A stretch of DNA of 64,000 nucleotides from Spongilla lacustris (GCA_949361645.1 OX442417.1:7858275-7922274), one strand, 5' to 3'; shown: positions 36,501-47,033, numbered from the stretch's first letter. Numbers and translations are program-made. Notes: generated by a model from the sequence alone, not told the origin.

Positions 36501-39500
36501 TGTTTTCAACCTTAATAACACTCTCCGCCAACTTGAGATATCCTGGACACCATTGGTAACAACACCACCAGCCATGTTTGGTGCCTTATTACTATGTCAA
36601 TACTCTTCCCCATCCCTTCTCATCATTCAGGGAGACAATGTGACATCGTACGTAGTGACAGTTCTGGGTGATGGCACTGCTGTTGGTCAAGGCTTCACTA
36701 CCTGTGGAATCTCAACATGTTCTTATATCAAACAAGGCACACTTTTGGCCTCCAATTACACTGTAATAGTGACATCCATCAATGGAGATGGAAGTATGAG
36801 TTCACAGGACAATGCTACCATATATGGTGAGATACAGCAATGAGGTAGTGTAAAACACAGCAGAATTGTATGTACATGTGTGACTGACTTTGTAGCAAGG
36901 TTAACATTGATGCAGCAACACACATAAGGTACACACTAGCATGAGAGGGCAAGGGTCAGACTTGTATGCTGCATGTGCATATCATGTTTTGCACTGTATA
37001 TTTGACTGTGGGAGGGATATATGATGTGGTATCTTGTAGGTCCCAGCAATGGACTCATCAGAAATGTCACCTTTTTGGGGTACAATAACTCCATCACAAG
37101 ACTTGGCTGTTCATTCCTCAACAACCAATCCTACTACTGCCTGATGTGCTGCAGTACTGATCCCTCTGTCCCTCCTGCCTCAAGTATGTACAACATCTCC
37201 ACCACAAGTGGCACAGATGTGACTGTCAGCCTTGGTGGCCTCACCAGTGGTCAGATGTACTACTGCAAGGCAGCCGCTACCTTTACTAATTCCACACAGC
37301 AGTGTAGTGGATCAGTGATAGGAGGAGTTAAAATATTCACCAGCTTCTCAAATCCAGTTGCAACACCTTTCACATCAGGTAATAACAATTCAATAAGTAA
37401 CATATTTGCTGATATAATAAGCATGTACTGCATATCTATCTGGTGTGATAGTATGTTGCTGTCCAGGTTGCCCCAAATATTGTACCAACTGTTTTGCACA
37501 ATTCATGATTAAGTTAATCTATCACCTTGTGAGGCTCAACAAATCTATGTAAACAATTATCATGTCCGTATCTATTTATGAAATTGCACTTATTGATTCT
37601 TGCTAACAACAATATAATGTGTTTAATAGGAGTGATAATAGCAGTTAATGAAACCATAAATGTATGAAAAATTGCAAGTGCTAATTATAAACATATCTGA
37701 TTAACTGAGTCTGAATCTGAATATATACCTCTCCAGTTGCAGTCACTCCTCTAAATATTTCTAATGTGGTTGTGTTCAACCTTAACAACACTCTCCGCCA
37801 ACTTCAGATATCCTGGACACCATTGGTAACAACACCACCAGCCATGTTTGGTGCCTTATTACTATGTCAATACTCTTCCCCATCCCTTCTCATCATTCAG
37901 GGAGACAATGTGACATCGTACGTAGTGACAGTTCTGGGTGATGGCACTGCTGTTGGTCAAGGCTTCACTATACCTGTGGAACCTCAACATGTTCTTATAT
38001 CCAACAAGGCTCACTTGTGGCCACCAATTACACTTCAATAGTGACATCCATAAATGGAGATGGAAGTACTAGGTCATCGAACAGTTTTACTATATATGGT
38101 GAGGTATATAAATTACATTTGTATGATAATTATTACAGAATTATAGTTGGCCAGTCTTGATGAATTCTGACTCTTGAACAATTATTTGCAGTATTTGATT
38201 TGTGGCTTGGAATTAACGATTATAAATTACATAAATAATATTTGATCATGAAGGGAACACAATCAGAAATAACAGTTAGTCAGAATTGTTGTTCACTTGC
38301 TGTTGTAATAGTGTACTTAGAACTAGAGACGCTTCATCAGTGGATGGAGCAAGCATTCTAAGAAAATTACTTCGCCTTCTACACTGCAGCCTGCAAATAT
38401 AATTCTCAATGAATGTGTAATTTCTGAGGTGGCCAAAAGCATTCTTGTATTCACTGTATTAATTATACACAAGTACAAGTAGAACGGAGATATGAGGGGT
38501 GATGTATTTAATATATGAAAACAAAAACTTGTAGCTGACTACTTGCTACATATGTACATGTAATAATTTCTATTATTGATGTATCAGTTAATTAATTAGG
38601 TGAAGAATAACCGCAATTTTTGTAAAGCGATTGCTGCCAAGCAGCTACATGTAAGCCATAGTGCTTGCAATTCTTTGACAGCCAGCCAAAACAAACAAAG
38701 AAAGAAAGAAAGAAACAACAAAAGGACAGATGTACAGTATATTAAAGCACATCCCGTTAAGCCACCAGTCACATTTATGGAGACAGAGGCATATATATTT
38801 AGGTCATGGTTTATTGGCTTAGCTCAAAAATATCAGCCTAAAGTTAGCATAGTGCACATACAGTGCAGACTCAGCTACAATATGATGCTACCAACTGTAT
38901 TGTTTATTGCCATGATTATTTCTAAGTCATGGAATTTATTTTATTGCTGTATGTAATACATTTTTATAGCTATGGTGATGCTACAAAATCTTTTTTGTAT
39001 TGCTCATTTTTAGGTCCCAGCAACAATCGTGTCAAAAATGCTACATTTCTCAGTTATACTGCCTCTATCACAAATATTGGCTGTTCATTCCTCAACAACC
39101 AGTCCTATTACTGCCTGATATGTTGCAGTACTGATCCCTCTGTCCCTCCTGCCTCATATGTGTACAGCATCTCCACCACAAGTGGCACAGATGTGACTGT
39201 CAGCCTTGGTGGCCTCACCAGTGGTCAGATGTACTACTGCAAGGCAGCAGCTACCTTTACTAATTCCATACAGCAGTGTAGTGGATCAGTAATAGGAGGA
39301 GTCAAACGATTCACCAGCTTCACAATCCCTGTAGCAACATCTTCCACATCTGGTAGGACATAGCATTTTAAACACCTGTTATAACACCCTTCCACTATTG
39401 GTGAGAATGCTTTATATCATATGGTAGACATTTACAAATAGTGATTGAGATATATGGCATGATACCAACCTCAAGGGTTGCATGATGTTATTGGATTAGA

Positions 39501-41911
39501 CCTACAAGCACTATTACATTCAAGGGAACTACATACATATATTCAATAAAGCAAACAGATGAAGCATATATACCACTTCTCTGATTCTGGTGTATATATA
39601 TAATTATAATTATATATATATATATATCTCACATCTCTCTAGTGGCAGTCCCTGCTCTAAATATTTCTACCGTGGCTGTGTTCAACCTTAACAACATGCA
39701 CTCTATGCCAACTTGAGATATCCTGGACACCATTGGTAACAACACCAGCAGCCACATTTGATGCCTTAGTGCATGCCAGTACTCTTCCCCATCCTCTCTC
39801 TCCATGCAGGGAGGCAATGTGACCTCATACATAGTGACAGTTCTGGGTGATGGCACTGCTGTTGGTCAAGGCTTCACTATACCTGTGGAACCTCAACATG
39901 TTCTTGTATCCAACAAGGGTCACTTGTGGCCTCCAATTACACTGCAATAGTGACATCCATAAATGGAGATGGAAGTACAGGTCCTAGGGGCAGTGATCCC
40001 ATATATAGTGAGTTTGAAAGAAAAAAGTGATGTGATTTGTACGTTGTTGCTATCATCAACAAATAAAAATAATCTCTCCATAACTTGCAGATTTAAGTAA
40101 TAATATCTTCAAAGCTGCAGCACTTCTTGATTACACTAATTCTACTGCAAATGTTGGCTGTTCATTCTCTAACAATCAGTCCTACTACTGTCTGGTGTGG
40201 TGCAGTACTGATCCCTCTGTCCCTCCTGCCTCAATTGTGTACAACATCTCCACCACAAGTGGCACAGATGTGACTGTCAGCCTTGGTGGCCTCACCAGTG
40301 GTCAGATTACTACTGCAAGGCAGCAGCTACCAACATACCCTCCACTGATAATAGTGGCTCCGTTTTTGGTGGGGTTGTCGCTTTTTTCAGCTTCATGACT
40401 CCAGTTATGAAACCTATTTCTGAGACTGGTGAGATACCAGTATTAGTGTTAATGGATATATTTAGTTCTCCCCTTACCAACAATATTCAACTTCAGGTAA
40501 CTGCCAATGGAAAGGGGATCATTTTATCCTATAATAAAGTTTGTAGTGGAGAATAGACTTTCTTTATGGACTGAAAAATAAATGCTTCAATCTAGTAGCA
40601 TGTAGTTGAATAATTAATCATCTGGACTTCACAAATGGCCAGCTTTCTGGTGGGACGACACATATTTGTGTTGATGTAATGAACTTTGTGTTATTTGATT
40701 GTCAGAATTCAGGTCCATCAAATGCATTCATTATGCAGCAGCAGTTTGAGAGTACATGTATCTAAATTATAGCACTATACTTCCCTTTTCAGGTACCCTT
40801 GAAATAATACATGTGCATGTTGCATGCTGTCTTGCAGAATAATGTGTAAGATGTTAATAATCTTATTCAATACTACTGTGTTTGGCAAGTTTTGTAATCA
40901 TGCATTAAAAATCCTGAGACCACCTATAGTAAATAATACTCTTTCACATTGTGTCAACACTCCTAATCAGATGTATATTACCACTTTTATGTGTAGGTCC
41001 TAGTGGTACTTCATTTCAAAATGCCTCATTTCTGGGCTATACCAGCTCTATTGCAACAATTCGCTGTTCATTCTTTAACTACACGCCTTTCTACTGTTTG
41101 CTGTGTTGTAGTACTGATCCCTCCATCCCTCCTGCCTCAAGTGTGTACAACATCTCCACCACAAGTGGCACAGATGTGACTGTCAGCCTTGGTGGCCTCA
41201 CCAGTGGTCAGATGTACTACTGCAAGGCAGCAGCTACCAACATAACCTCTGCTGCACAATGTGGTGGTTCACTGCTGGATGGAGAAAAACTGTTTTTCAG
41301 TTTTAAGACCCCTGACATCCCCAAACTTCCTACTGGTAATAGAAAAGTGCATGCAATAATTAATATCCAAGATATCATAGTTGGACATATGGGTGCATGG
41401 ACTTGCAAATTTGTTCACTGAGCAACTGTACATTTATATCACTTAATTATTATTTACATTTATTTATAACCCATTCAATAGATATACAGCTTTACTGTCT
41501 ATTTAGCCACTCATACGCTTGTACTTGATACGCACAAATTGTGTTTCATGTATATGTAATACACTTTACATTTGGTCCATTTCATAAACTTTTGTGGTCA
41601 TTGTACTTATCATAATGTGGTTTCCTGCACTGTTTATCTTCCTATTCCTATTTTCAGGCTCCAACACTAGCTACTTGAGTGCTATTGACCTTCCCACTGC
41701 CATTGGGATAACTATTGCAGCATCATTTGTTTTGTTCTGTTGTCTTGGAGTGTTGATGGCCATGTGCTTTTGTTGCAACTTGAGAAGGAAGTCCAAAATG
41801 GCTCTGCATCAGGCTTCTGCACAACCATCAATAAATGTATATGATGTTATTGGCATTGATCAAAAGAGCATGGCCACTACCTTTGCGCTAGAAATGAAGA
41901 CTGCACTTTGA
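23810..41911 (+). CDS. Modular FN3/Cys-rich type I membrane protein gene (whole locus)
   Basis: Predicted surface receptor or adhesion protein: signal peptide, an N-terminal domain, alternating FN3-like (A) and six-cysteine (B) modules, one transmembrane helix and a tail of about 45 residues. Order: N-domain, A1 B1 A2 B2 A3 B3 A4 (palindrome) B4 A5 B5 A6 B6 A7/B7 A8 B8 A9 B9 A10 B10 B11 TM. Every module begins and ends in phase 1, the arrangement expected for shuffled extracellular exons. Intact by eye: A1, B1, A2, B2, A3, B4, A5, B5, A6, B6, A8, B8, B9, B11 and TM. Damaged: the N-domain exon, B3 (acceptor), A4, A7/B7, A9, A10 and B10. Phase symmetry lets a transcript skip damaged modules. 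Ligand and pathway are unknown; nothing supports a specific function beyond a membrane receptor-like architecture. Confidence 0.75.
25520..26376 (+). CDS. Receptor modules A1 and B1
   Basis: A1 is two exons, 25520-25602 and 25671-25866, separated by a 68-nt GT-AG intron. Across the junction the protein reads W-T-P-L/G-G-N-V-T-S-Y, a standard FN3 B-to-C strand pattern. B1 is 26038-26376 (339 nt), with cysteines in GCSF, CLMCC, YYCKAA and QQC. A1 reads FWTPL where the others have SWTPL. Both modules look intact. Confidence 0.75.
26684..27957 (+). CDS. Receptor modules A2 and B2
   Basis: A2: 26684-26775 and 26850-27045, with a 74-nt intron whose unspliced translation would hit a stop (ccttatgac), so it must be removed. 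B2: 27631-27957 (327 nt), the most divergent start of any B module (VSYNKVLKNISF) but a standard core. B2 ends in PSVFG-type sequence rather than the TSTSG end of B1. Confidence 0.75.
28281..29308 (+). CDS. Receptor modules A3 and B3 (B3 acceptor lost)
   Basis: A3: 28281-28363 and 28439-28634, with a 75-nt intron; intact. B3: 28970-29308, 339 nt with a fully open reading frame, but the splice acceptor that reads cttgtag|gtccc in B1, B6 and B8 reads cttatac|gtccc here. The next AG (cccag) would shift the frame. Skipping B3 joins A3 to A4 in phase, because both are phase 1. Confidence 0.7.
29661..30023 (+). pseudogene. Receptor module A4, frameshifted
   Basis: A4a (29661-29749) is intact and followed by a 74-nt intron. 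A4b (29824-30023) is 200 nt instead of 196: four bases (atgc) are inserted in gatggc-atgc-actgct, so the FN3 frame is lost from mid-domain. Both splice sites are preserved. The module could be skipped as a pair of exons without frame change. Confidence 0.7.
30313..31951. mobile_element. Palindromic (foldback) DNA transposon with TA target duplication, copy 2
   Basis: Near-perfect palindrome of two arms of about 815 bp, centred at about 31137 (ccaggtacggtacctgg). Ends are CAGTGGAGAACATGG and CCATGTTCTCCACTG, with TA on both sides (30311-30312, 31952-31953). Each arm carries the start of a reading frame pointing to the centre: an acidic peptide with ENGSFDNQT, a stop, then a basic stretch (STWTELKKRREVS) and a leucine-rich end. 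Length, TA duplication, terminal CAGTGG and the shared peptide tie it to the element at 3176-4917. It lies in the intron between A4 and B4; a related intron copy near 38390-38410 lacks it. Confidence 0.9.
32580..33511 (+). CDS. Receptor modules B4 and A5
   Basis: B4: 32580-32915, 336 nt, acceptor tttttag|gtccc, start GPSSNLFKNATFLSY, end PSVFG. A5: 33158-33240 and 33316-33511, with a 75-nt intron. Both are intact. In A5 the intron happens to have no stop and a length divisible by three, so retention would add 25 residues instead of truncating the protein. Confidence 0.75.
33891..34833 (+). CDS. Receptor modules B5 and A6
   Basis: B5: 33891-34226. A6: 34480-34562 and 34638-34833. They are almost identical to B4/A5 in exon and flanking intron sequence, indicating a recent block duplication of about 1.3 kb. 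Intact. Confidence 0.75.
35171..35509 (+). CDS. Receptor module B6
   Basis: 339-nt phase 1-1 exon with acceptor cttgtag and donor gtagga. One codon change gives NNQSCYC where the other copies read NNQSYYC, adding a seventh cysteine to the domain. Otherwise intact and of the TSTSG-ending subtype. Confidence 0.75.
35869..36219 (+). pseudogene. Fused A7/B7 module
   Basis: A7a (35869-35957) is normal through its GTAACA donor. About 17 bp into the A-module intron, the sequence jumps into the middle of a B module (tactactgcctgatgtgctgc), so A7b, the long A-B intron and the start of B7 are gone. The B7 remnant also lacks one base in gatccct-tgtccc. It still ends at a normal GTATGA donor at 36220. 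This is a deletion product of unequal exchange; as a coding unit it is broken. Confidence 0.75.
36473..37378 (+). CDS. Receptor modules A8 and B8
   Basis: A8: 36473-36555 and 36631-36826, with a 75-nt intron. B8: 37040-37378, 339 nt. Both are intact. A8 carries small replacements against the array consensus (CGISTC, YIKQGT). B8 ends TPFTSG at a GTAATA donor. Confidence 0.75.
37737..38098 (+). pseudogene. Receptor module A9, frameshifted
   Basis: A9a (37737-37825) and its 75-nt intron are normal. A9b (37901-38098) is 198 nt instead of 196 because of an extra TA in ttcacta-ta-cctgtgg, the same change as in A10b. The frame is lost before the two conserved cysteines. Confidence 0.7.
39014..39352 (+). 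CDS. Receptor module B9
   Basis: 339-nt phase 1-1 exon, intact. Small replacements against consensus include CLICC for CLMCC, and SYVYSIS for SSVYNIS, which removes an N-glycosylation sequon. The upstream intron (38400-38960) is homologous to that upstream of B4 (31960-32520). Confidence 0.75.
39643..40428 (+). pseudogene. Receptor modules A10 and B10, both broken
   Basis: A10a (39643-39735) has a 4-nt atgc insertion (aacaac-atgc-actct), leading to a TGA. After a 74-nt intron, A10b (39810-40007) has the same TA insertion as A9b. B10 (40091-40428) has lost one base in cagat-tactac, and CLMCC reads CLVWC, so a cysteine is also missing. B10 is the most divergent B copy (DLSNNIFKAAALLDY). Confidence 0.7.
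40997..41335 (+). CDS. Receptor module B11 (membrane-proximal)
   Basis: 339-nt phase 1-1 exon with acceptor gtgtag and donor gtaata, intact. Its first third is divergent (GTSFQNASFLGYTS, NYTPFYCLLCC), whereas the middle third is as similar to the array as any other copy, suggesting conversion of the centre of an old terminal module. Confidence 0.75.
41658..41911 (+). CDS. Receptor transmembrane and cytoplasmic exon
   Basis: Acceptor ttttcag|gc at 41657/41658, phase 1. A short linker is followed by one hydrophobic helix (AIGITIAASFVLFCCLGVL), a cysteine cluster, the basic stop-transfer NLRRKSK and a tail ending at TGA 41909-41911. The tail contains VYDVI, a possible Yxx-hydrophobic sorting signal; it does not meet the ITIM consensus. 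No kinase, death or TIR domain follows. Confidence 0.8.
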
Positions 41912-42349
41912 ACTAATAATTAATTTAACAGTCGGTATTGATTAGTAATGATTTACTTTCAGTATTTGTTTGAACAAAATTGTTCATTAATTATAAATTC
42001 CAAACAAAGGAGGGAGCAAAGCTCTAAATTATTTATTGTGTACGTCACCAAATAGTGCTGCATGTGCATGGTTTTTATATTAACAAGTAGATTACATTGT
42101 TCTACATTCTAACCAAAATTAAATTGCAGTTGATTCTAGCAGTACAACAAAGGCTCTTTATAAGCCCTGGCACTATTGCTGGTGGAATATATTTTCCACG
42201 CACCCACTAAGTAAGACCTATATACATGTATAAACCCAGGCTATTTATACACCGCATCAAACAAGTATCGGACTCATCGATGTTATGCAGATTGATTCGG
42301 ATTGAAGTGGCTGGGATTGTATAACTTAATAACAGAACAGTACCGGTGT
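41912..42349. other. 3' flank of the receptor gene
   Basis: No coding sequence recognised. Terminal exon and polyadenylation site are probably within the first few hundred bases, but no canonical AATAAA stands out. Confidence 0.35.
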
Positions 42350-42960
42350 CATAGGGTAACGGTCCGGGGTAATTTTAGGTCCGGGGGATCGTATTCCCTT
42401 AGGGAATACAGTCCCCGGGCCAAATTCCTAGGGAATACGGTCCCCCGGACCGAGTTTCCTGGCTGTACAAAACCAATTAACCGCGGACTCAATTCCCTAT
42501 AGGGGCATACGTCACAAAATACATGTTTATACCGCGCGTGCATGCACGTACAATGTATAAGGGCGTGAATTGGTTCGAAAAGCTGATCGCAGGTCGCCAA
42601 CTATGCAGTTTCTGTACCATTTAACCTTTTTCTTCGGTCTTATTCTAAACTATTATACATGCGTACGCTTTCGGATGAAATACGCTAAGCTTAACATTAG
42701 CGTGGTTGGCGTACTTCATTGACGATGGCCGGCGTCTGTGCATTCTGTGTCAGTCGATATATCGAAGGACAGACAAGCCACCTCGCCACTGTTTCTGTCA
42801 GGGAATTGAGTCCGCCTCCTCCCCCGGACTGTATTCCCTAGCTGGATGCACATGTACATGTATAATATTTTAGACGGACCGTGTTCCCAGGCCTAGGAAG
42901 TTGGGTCCGAGGAGGGACCGTATTCCCTTAGGGAATACGGTCCCCCGGACCGAACATTGC
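42350..42960. repeat. GC-palindrome repeat cluster (GGAATACGGTCC type)
   Basis: Two clusters (42355-42475 and 42795-42955) are built from short self-complementary blocks: cggtccccc-ggaccg, tattccc-t(t)agggaata and cctaggga. gggaatacggtcccccggac occurs in both. They flank about 300 bp of unremarkable DNA. A weaker match (ccctagggaa, ctagggaatt) is at about 63217-63262. Confidence 0.7.
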
Positions 42961-43092
42961 CCGACACCAATGCTCATTCACTACATGCAGAGTCCTTTTG
43001 TATAACTACGTGTACATGTATAGACGCGCCGACTCACGCGTGTATACGCAATAACCTATATAGTCTCCGGCCAATTTCCACAATTAAATCTG

Positions 43093-43331
43093 TCGAGGAA
43101 GTGATTCGTGGTATGTAGGATTGGTGGTGCAAAAAGCATGGGAACAAGGTACAGTATCATAAAGTGAGGGATCATATACAACTACACTTAAAGTCCCAAT
43201 AGGCTTCTTCATTTGTAAATTCAGGACTGTGAGTTGTAGGATCCTACCAAACCTCACTTTAACATACTGTACTTTGTTTCCTTGCTTTTTGCACCACCAA
43301 TCCTGCATACCACGAATCACTTTCTCGATAG
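43093..43331. repeat. MITE-like inverted repeat
   Basis: tcgaggaagtgattcgtggt at 43093 is mirrored by accacgaatcactttctcga ending near 43330. The arms run about 70 bp (both include ggattggtggtgcaaaaagc or its complement), with about 85 bp between them. No target duplication was established. Confidence 0.8.
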
Positions 43332-45339
43332 AGAAGTTTTTTATTTACCTGTTCCCCTAAATTTTTTTCTCTGCCAGGAGGGTTCAATATATGGCCTTAT
43401 GCTGCCAGTATAAAATGAGGAGCAAAGGTCTCTATTGTAAAAACTGAAATCATGTGCAAAGAAGCATAGTTGGAATTCCTTCATCGTAAAAATGGAAATT
43501 GTGCGCAAATGAGGAAAAGACATGAAAAATGACTGTGCACGTGTAAGTCCACTAAGAACCAATAAGTGTTATAAACAGAAATTGTTCGAAGGAATACATG
43601 TATGAACTGAAGTTGGAACAAAAACGCTCGACAAAATTCTTGTCAACCAAAATTGGTATAATACAAAAGTACTAAGAAGGCGTTACTTGGAGGTAGATGC
43701 CAAAGAAAGCACTTGGGCTTGGATTCATTCGTACGATCGTAGTCTAATTACCAACAATTAAGCCCTTCAGTTTTAGGGTAAGTAACTTTGCGCTCAAAGG
43801 AGAAAAGGACCATGGCAAACGTTCGCTTCATAAGCAAAGGAGCAAAGGAACCCGAAATGATTACGTCATGTCCATAGCAACGCCCTTGACAACTAGATCT
43901 AAAGAAACGTCAGCTAGTCTCATGTACAAAAATGGAGTTCCAACAGCCCATTTTAAAAACTAATAACAAAAGAAGCATCATTTTTCTATTTATAAAGCTT
44001 TCCCCATGGCACAGTTGTGTCGCTGCGGTAAGTTATGGCGCGGTTAACCCTCGAGAGACCTCTCCGCTTAGAAGTAAGTTTTCCGGCCATGCTCCCAACC
44101 CGTAGAATGGTTGGAATCAAACTTCATCTCAAAGATGATAGAAGGTGGTTCTAGTATGTGCTAGTAGCCAGCATCTTTTTTTGGGGGGGCTATAGCAATG
44201 TACATGTATAGTCCTAAAAAGTTGTCGCTAGGTATCAAATGTACGGAGGAGGGATTGCTACAACGTTCTCTGGAGTTATTGAGAGCAGGTGCTCCTGAGA
44301 ATAATCCCTTGACTAGGGTCGTGTACCGATTGGTACCCCCGAAGACCATGCTATCCAACATATATAGTCTTCTTGCCCATGGTATAGTAGAGCAATTTGA
44401 TTATACTGCCGGGAACAAACTCCAGCTCCATGAACAAGGCAAGGCTGTTAAGCTCTTCTAGTCGGCAGCCTATATTTCTAGCTTCTTGCATTATGTCTTG
44501 TCTACACATAAGAATTGGCTGTAGGTTGTTGTCTTCACACTTTTGAGTGCTATACTCACCAGACCTTACATATTCCTTCCTAAAGTTATGGTGATATCCA
44601 TTGATCATTGGTGGTACTGGCATTTGTAATGTATGAGCTGGCTGTGATGCAACATGGATATTTCTCTCCCTAGCCCTGCTGTTTACATTTTAGTTAGTCC
44701 AGGAACACAGGATTATTAGGACTGCCAAGTATGTGGTGTAGTGAGAAGGTCTAGATCTATTGCATGAATGGTATTGTGAGCTGGTCTGCTCGTGTTGGGT
44801 GATGTCTAGTTTGTATATATGCCGATTACAGTGTAACTTCTGTGTACGCCCTAAAAGGATGCTGAAAACTTGATAGTGTTTATTAATTACTAGCTTGCAC
44901 TGATAACAAAAGGTGGGTGAGTGCCGACTGCCAGTTATGTCACACGTGTTGGTACCAAAGACAGTGTAAACTGTTCACTTGTATGATTCTTAACTCTTCT
45001 TGGTTTTAGTCCCTTTACCATCATTCATTCACTTTCTTTGAGTGTATCCCCATTTTAACGTACACAAGAAACTCTTGCTTTGATCGTGGTGAAAAAAAAA
45101 AAAAAAGCTGTGAATTGTTATTGTGCTCTCCTACGTGTGCAGATGACTACATTACTCGCTTACCGCTTTCTGCGGGTTGGTTTCTTGGCAAAGACCTCCC
45201 ATGTACAACCTGTCTTTTTCCGCCAAATTTACATCGACATGCAAACAGTGCAGGCTGCGTAGAACCCCGCATATGGCGCATGTGTTGTTTTATGTAGAAT
45301 GCTTAAGGCTACATCTCACCCTCAGAATGTCATAAGACA
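43332..45339. other. Spacer without recognised genes
   Basis: Several short open frames occur (for example 44198-44461), but none has family resemblance, splice support or a neighbour that would make it credible. Confidence 0.35.
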
Positions 45340-46408
45340 CAGTGGCGTAGGGAAAAGCAGTGGCGTACTGAGCGCCAGGGGACATAATGTAATAATGGCG
45401 CCCCCCCCCCTCCCCCTCCCCCCACAAATAAAGGGGCGGATCTAGGATTTTGCAGCGAGGGTTGGTAGGCAGCCGCAAGGGCGGAGAGGGATATACCGGG
45501 CCTCGATCCTCCCAGCAAGGGGGTATGCAAAGCTCACCGAAAGGGGTCTGGGGCGGAGCCCCAGCCGCTTTGCAACTTTCGCACTTTTTAAGCCACAAAA
45601 ACATGATACCTTCGTATTAACAAACAATAATTTAATGCACTGCATTTGCTTTCGCAAGCAACCTATGCCTTCGCACGTACATTCAATCGTTTACATTAGG
45701 AAATTTAGTTTGGGGAAGTATCCGTCCCCGCAAAACTGCCCTCGCGCTATGACTGGCGCTATGTGTACCTGTCTGTACGATAATAGCTAAGTTCAGGCTA
45801 ACCGCTCGCTGCCATTGTGAGCCTGTGCATAACAGGCTCACAATGGCAGCGAGTGATATCATAACCCTGAAGTTGGAACTGCAATGTGTCGTGGGTTTAT
45901 TCAACAGATTATGGAGGTGACGATTGGATACCGTATCTTCAATGTCGGTGATTATTGAAATAAATTTAAAAGTTTGCGTGCAGATGTTTGTTAACAAGAG
46001 TCTAGACTCAAGATGTGCACGCGGGCCCATTCGCGTTAACGCGATAATTATCTGTGCAAATTGTCTATTTTGGTGCCCCTAAACCCCTGCGCCCGGGGAC
46101 ATATGTCCCCCCCTGCCCCCCCCCCCCCCTCGCTCCGCCACTGGGGAAAAGGAGGGGGGGGGGGGGGGGGGAGGGAGGCAACTGCCTCTCCTCCATCCCC
46201 CCCCCCCCCCACTTTTACACCAGCGATACTATTTTTATTAGAAACCAAGCGAAACCTAATACCTATCGATGTTCACGAATTACCTACCTCAATTATTAAT
46301 AAGTGGTTTAGCTTATGTTGCAAGGGGACCCCCCCCCTCCCCCCCCCGCTCGTATTTCGTTAGCCCCCCCCCCCCCCCCCCACTTTTGAACTCCTTCCTA
46401 CGTCGCTG
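45340..46408. mobile_element. Outer hAT-like element interrupted by another
   Basis: Left end CAGTGGCGTAGGGAAAAG at 45340; right end CTTCCTACGTCGCTG at 46408, an imperfect inverted match. The interior is mostly C and G runs after the nested copy is removed. The flanks are not clear 8-bp duplications (ataagaca, agacaagt), so this boundary call is tentative. Confidence 0.5.
45358..46143. mobile_element. hAT-type non-autonomous transposon with 8-bp target duplication
   Basis: Begins CAGTGGCGTACTGAGCG and ends CGCTCCGCCACTG, flanked on both sides by GGGAAAAG (45350-45357, 46144-46151). CAGTGGCG termini with an 8-bp duplication are typical of hAT elements. No transposase is present. Internally, a perfect stem of about 22 bp (actcgctgccattgtgagcc and its complement, 45806-45855) forms a cruciform-capable palindrome. 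Confidence 0.85.
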
Positions 46409-47033
46409 AGACAAGTGTCTCGCAAAACAGATATATTATTAATACAAAAGTACTTAAAAGGCGTAATAATGAGTAATGCGTGAGTTACGGTATTGTTTAG
46501 TTATCCAACCTAGTTTCCAGCCGTGCAGGATTGCCAAAGGCCTGACCCCGCCCCGCCAGACAGGTTTAAACCGCTAACCCCTCATTAACAACTTAATTAT
46601 GGTTACTGTTATGAAAGACTAAATTTCGTCTTCACGTGGGCACCTATACTGAGCCCCTCCCCTCATTCCTACCTGAGCCTCTCCGCACTTTTAAAAAAGC
46701 TGCTTTCGTGCCTGCATCGCGATATCTTGACGCATGGAACAAAGCATAACAGGAGCTACAGCACAGATCTTGATGTATCATTCATGATGAATGAGTAGAG
46801 TTGTGAGTACTCACAGCCTTGATTAATACGCATAATCAACCAATTAAATTATTAGTATTAACATGTCGGGCCTTATCCTGTCTTCAGGAAGCAATAATGC
46901 ATATATATAGATACTGCATGATTTGCGAGTCCCCCACACCACATACGTGTACATTAAATCAAGAATGCAGCTACGCATGAATCATTTTTCTTCTTTGTAT
47001 GTTGGATTTCTTAAGTATACTGATTACCAGTCA
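46409..47033. other. 3' flank of the MRH-domain gene
   Basis: No exons recognised. It lies downstream of the minus-strand gene that stops at 47034; a polyadenylation signal is expected here on the minus strand but was not singled out. Confidence 0.35.

Noticed and set aside
44198..44623. Overlapping open frames of about 90 aa on both strands
   Set aside because: No homology, splice support or codon pattern; likely chance.
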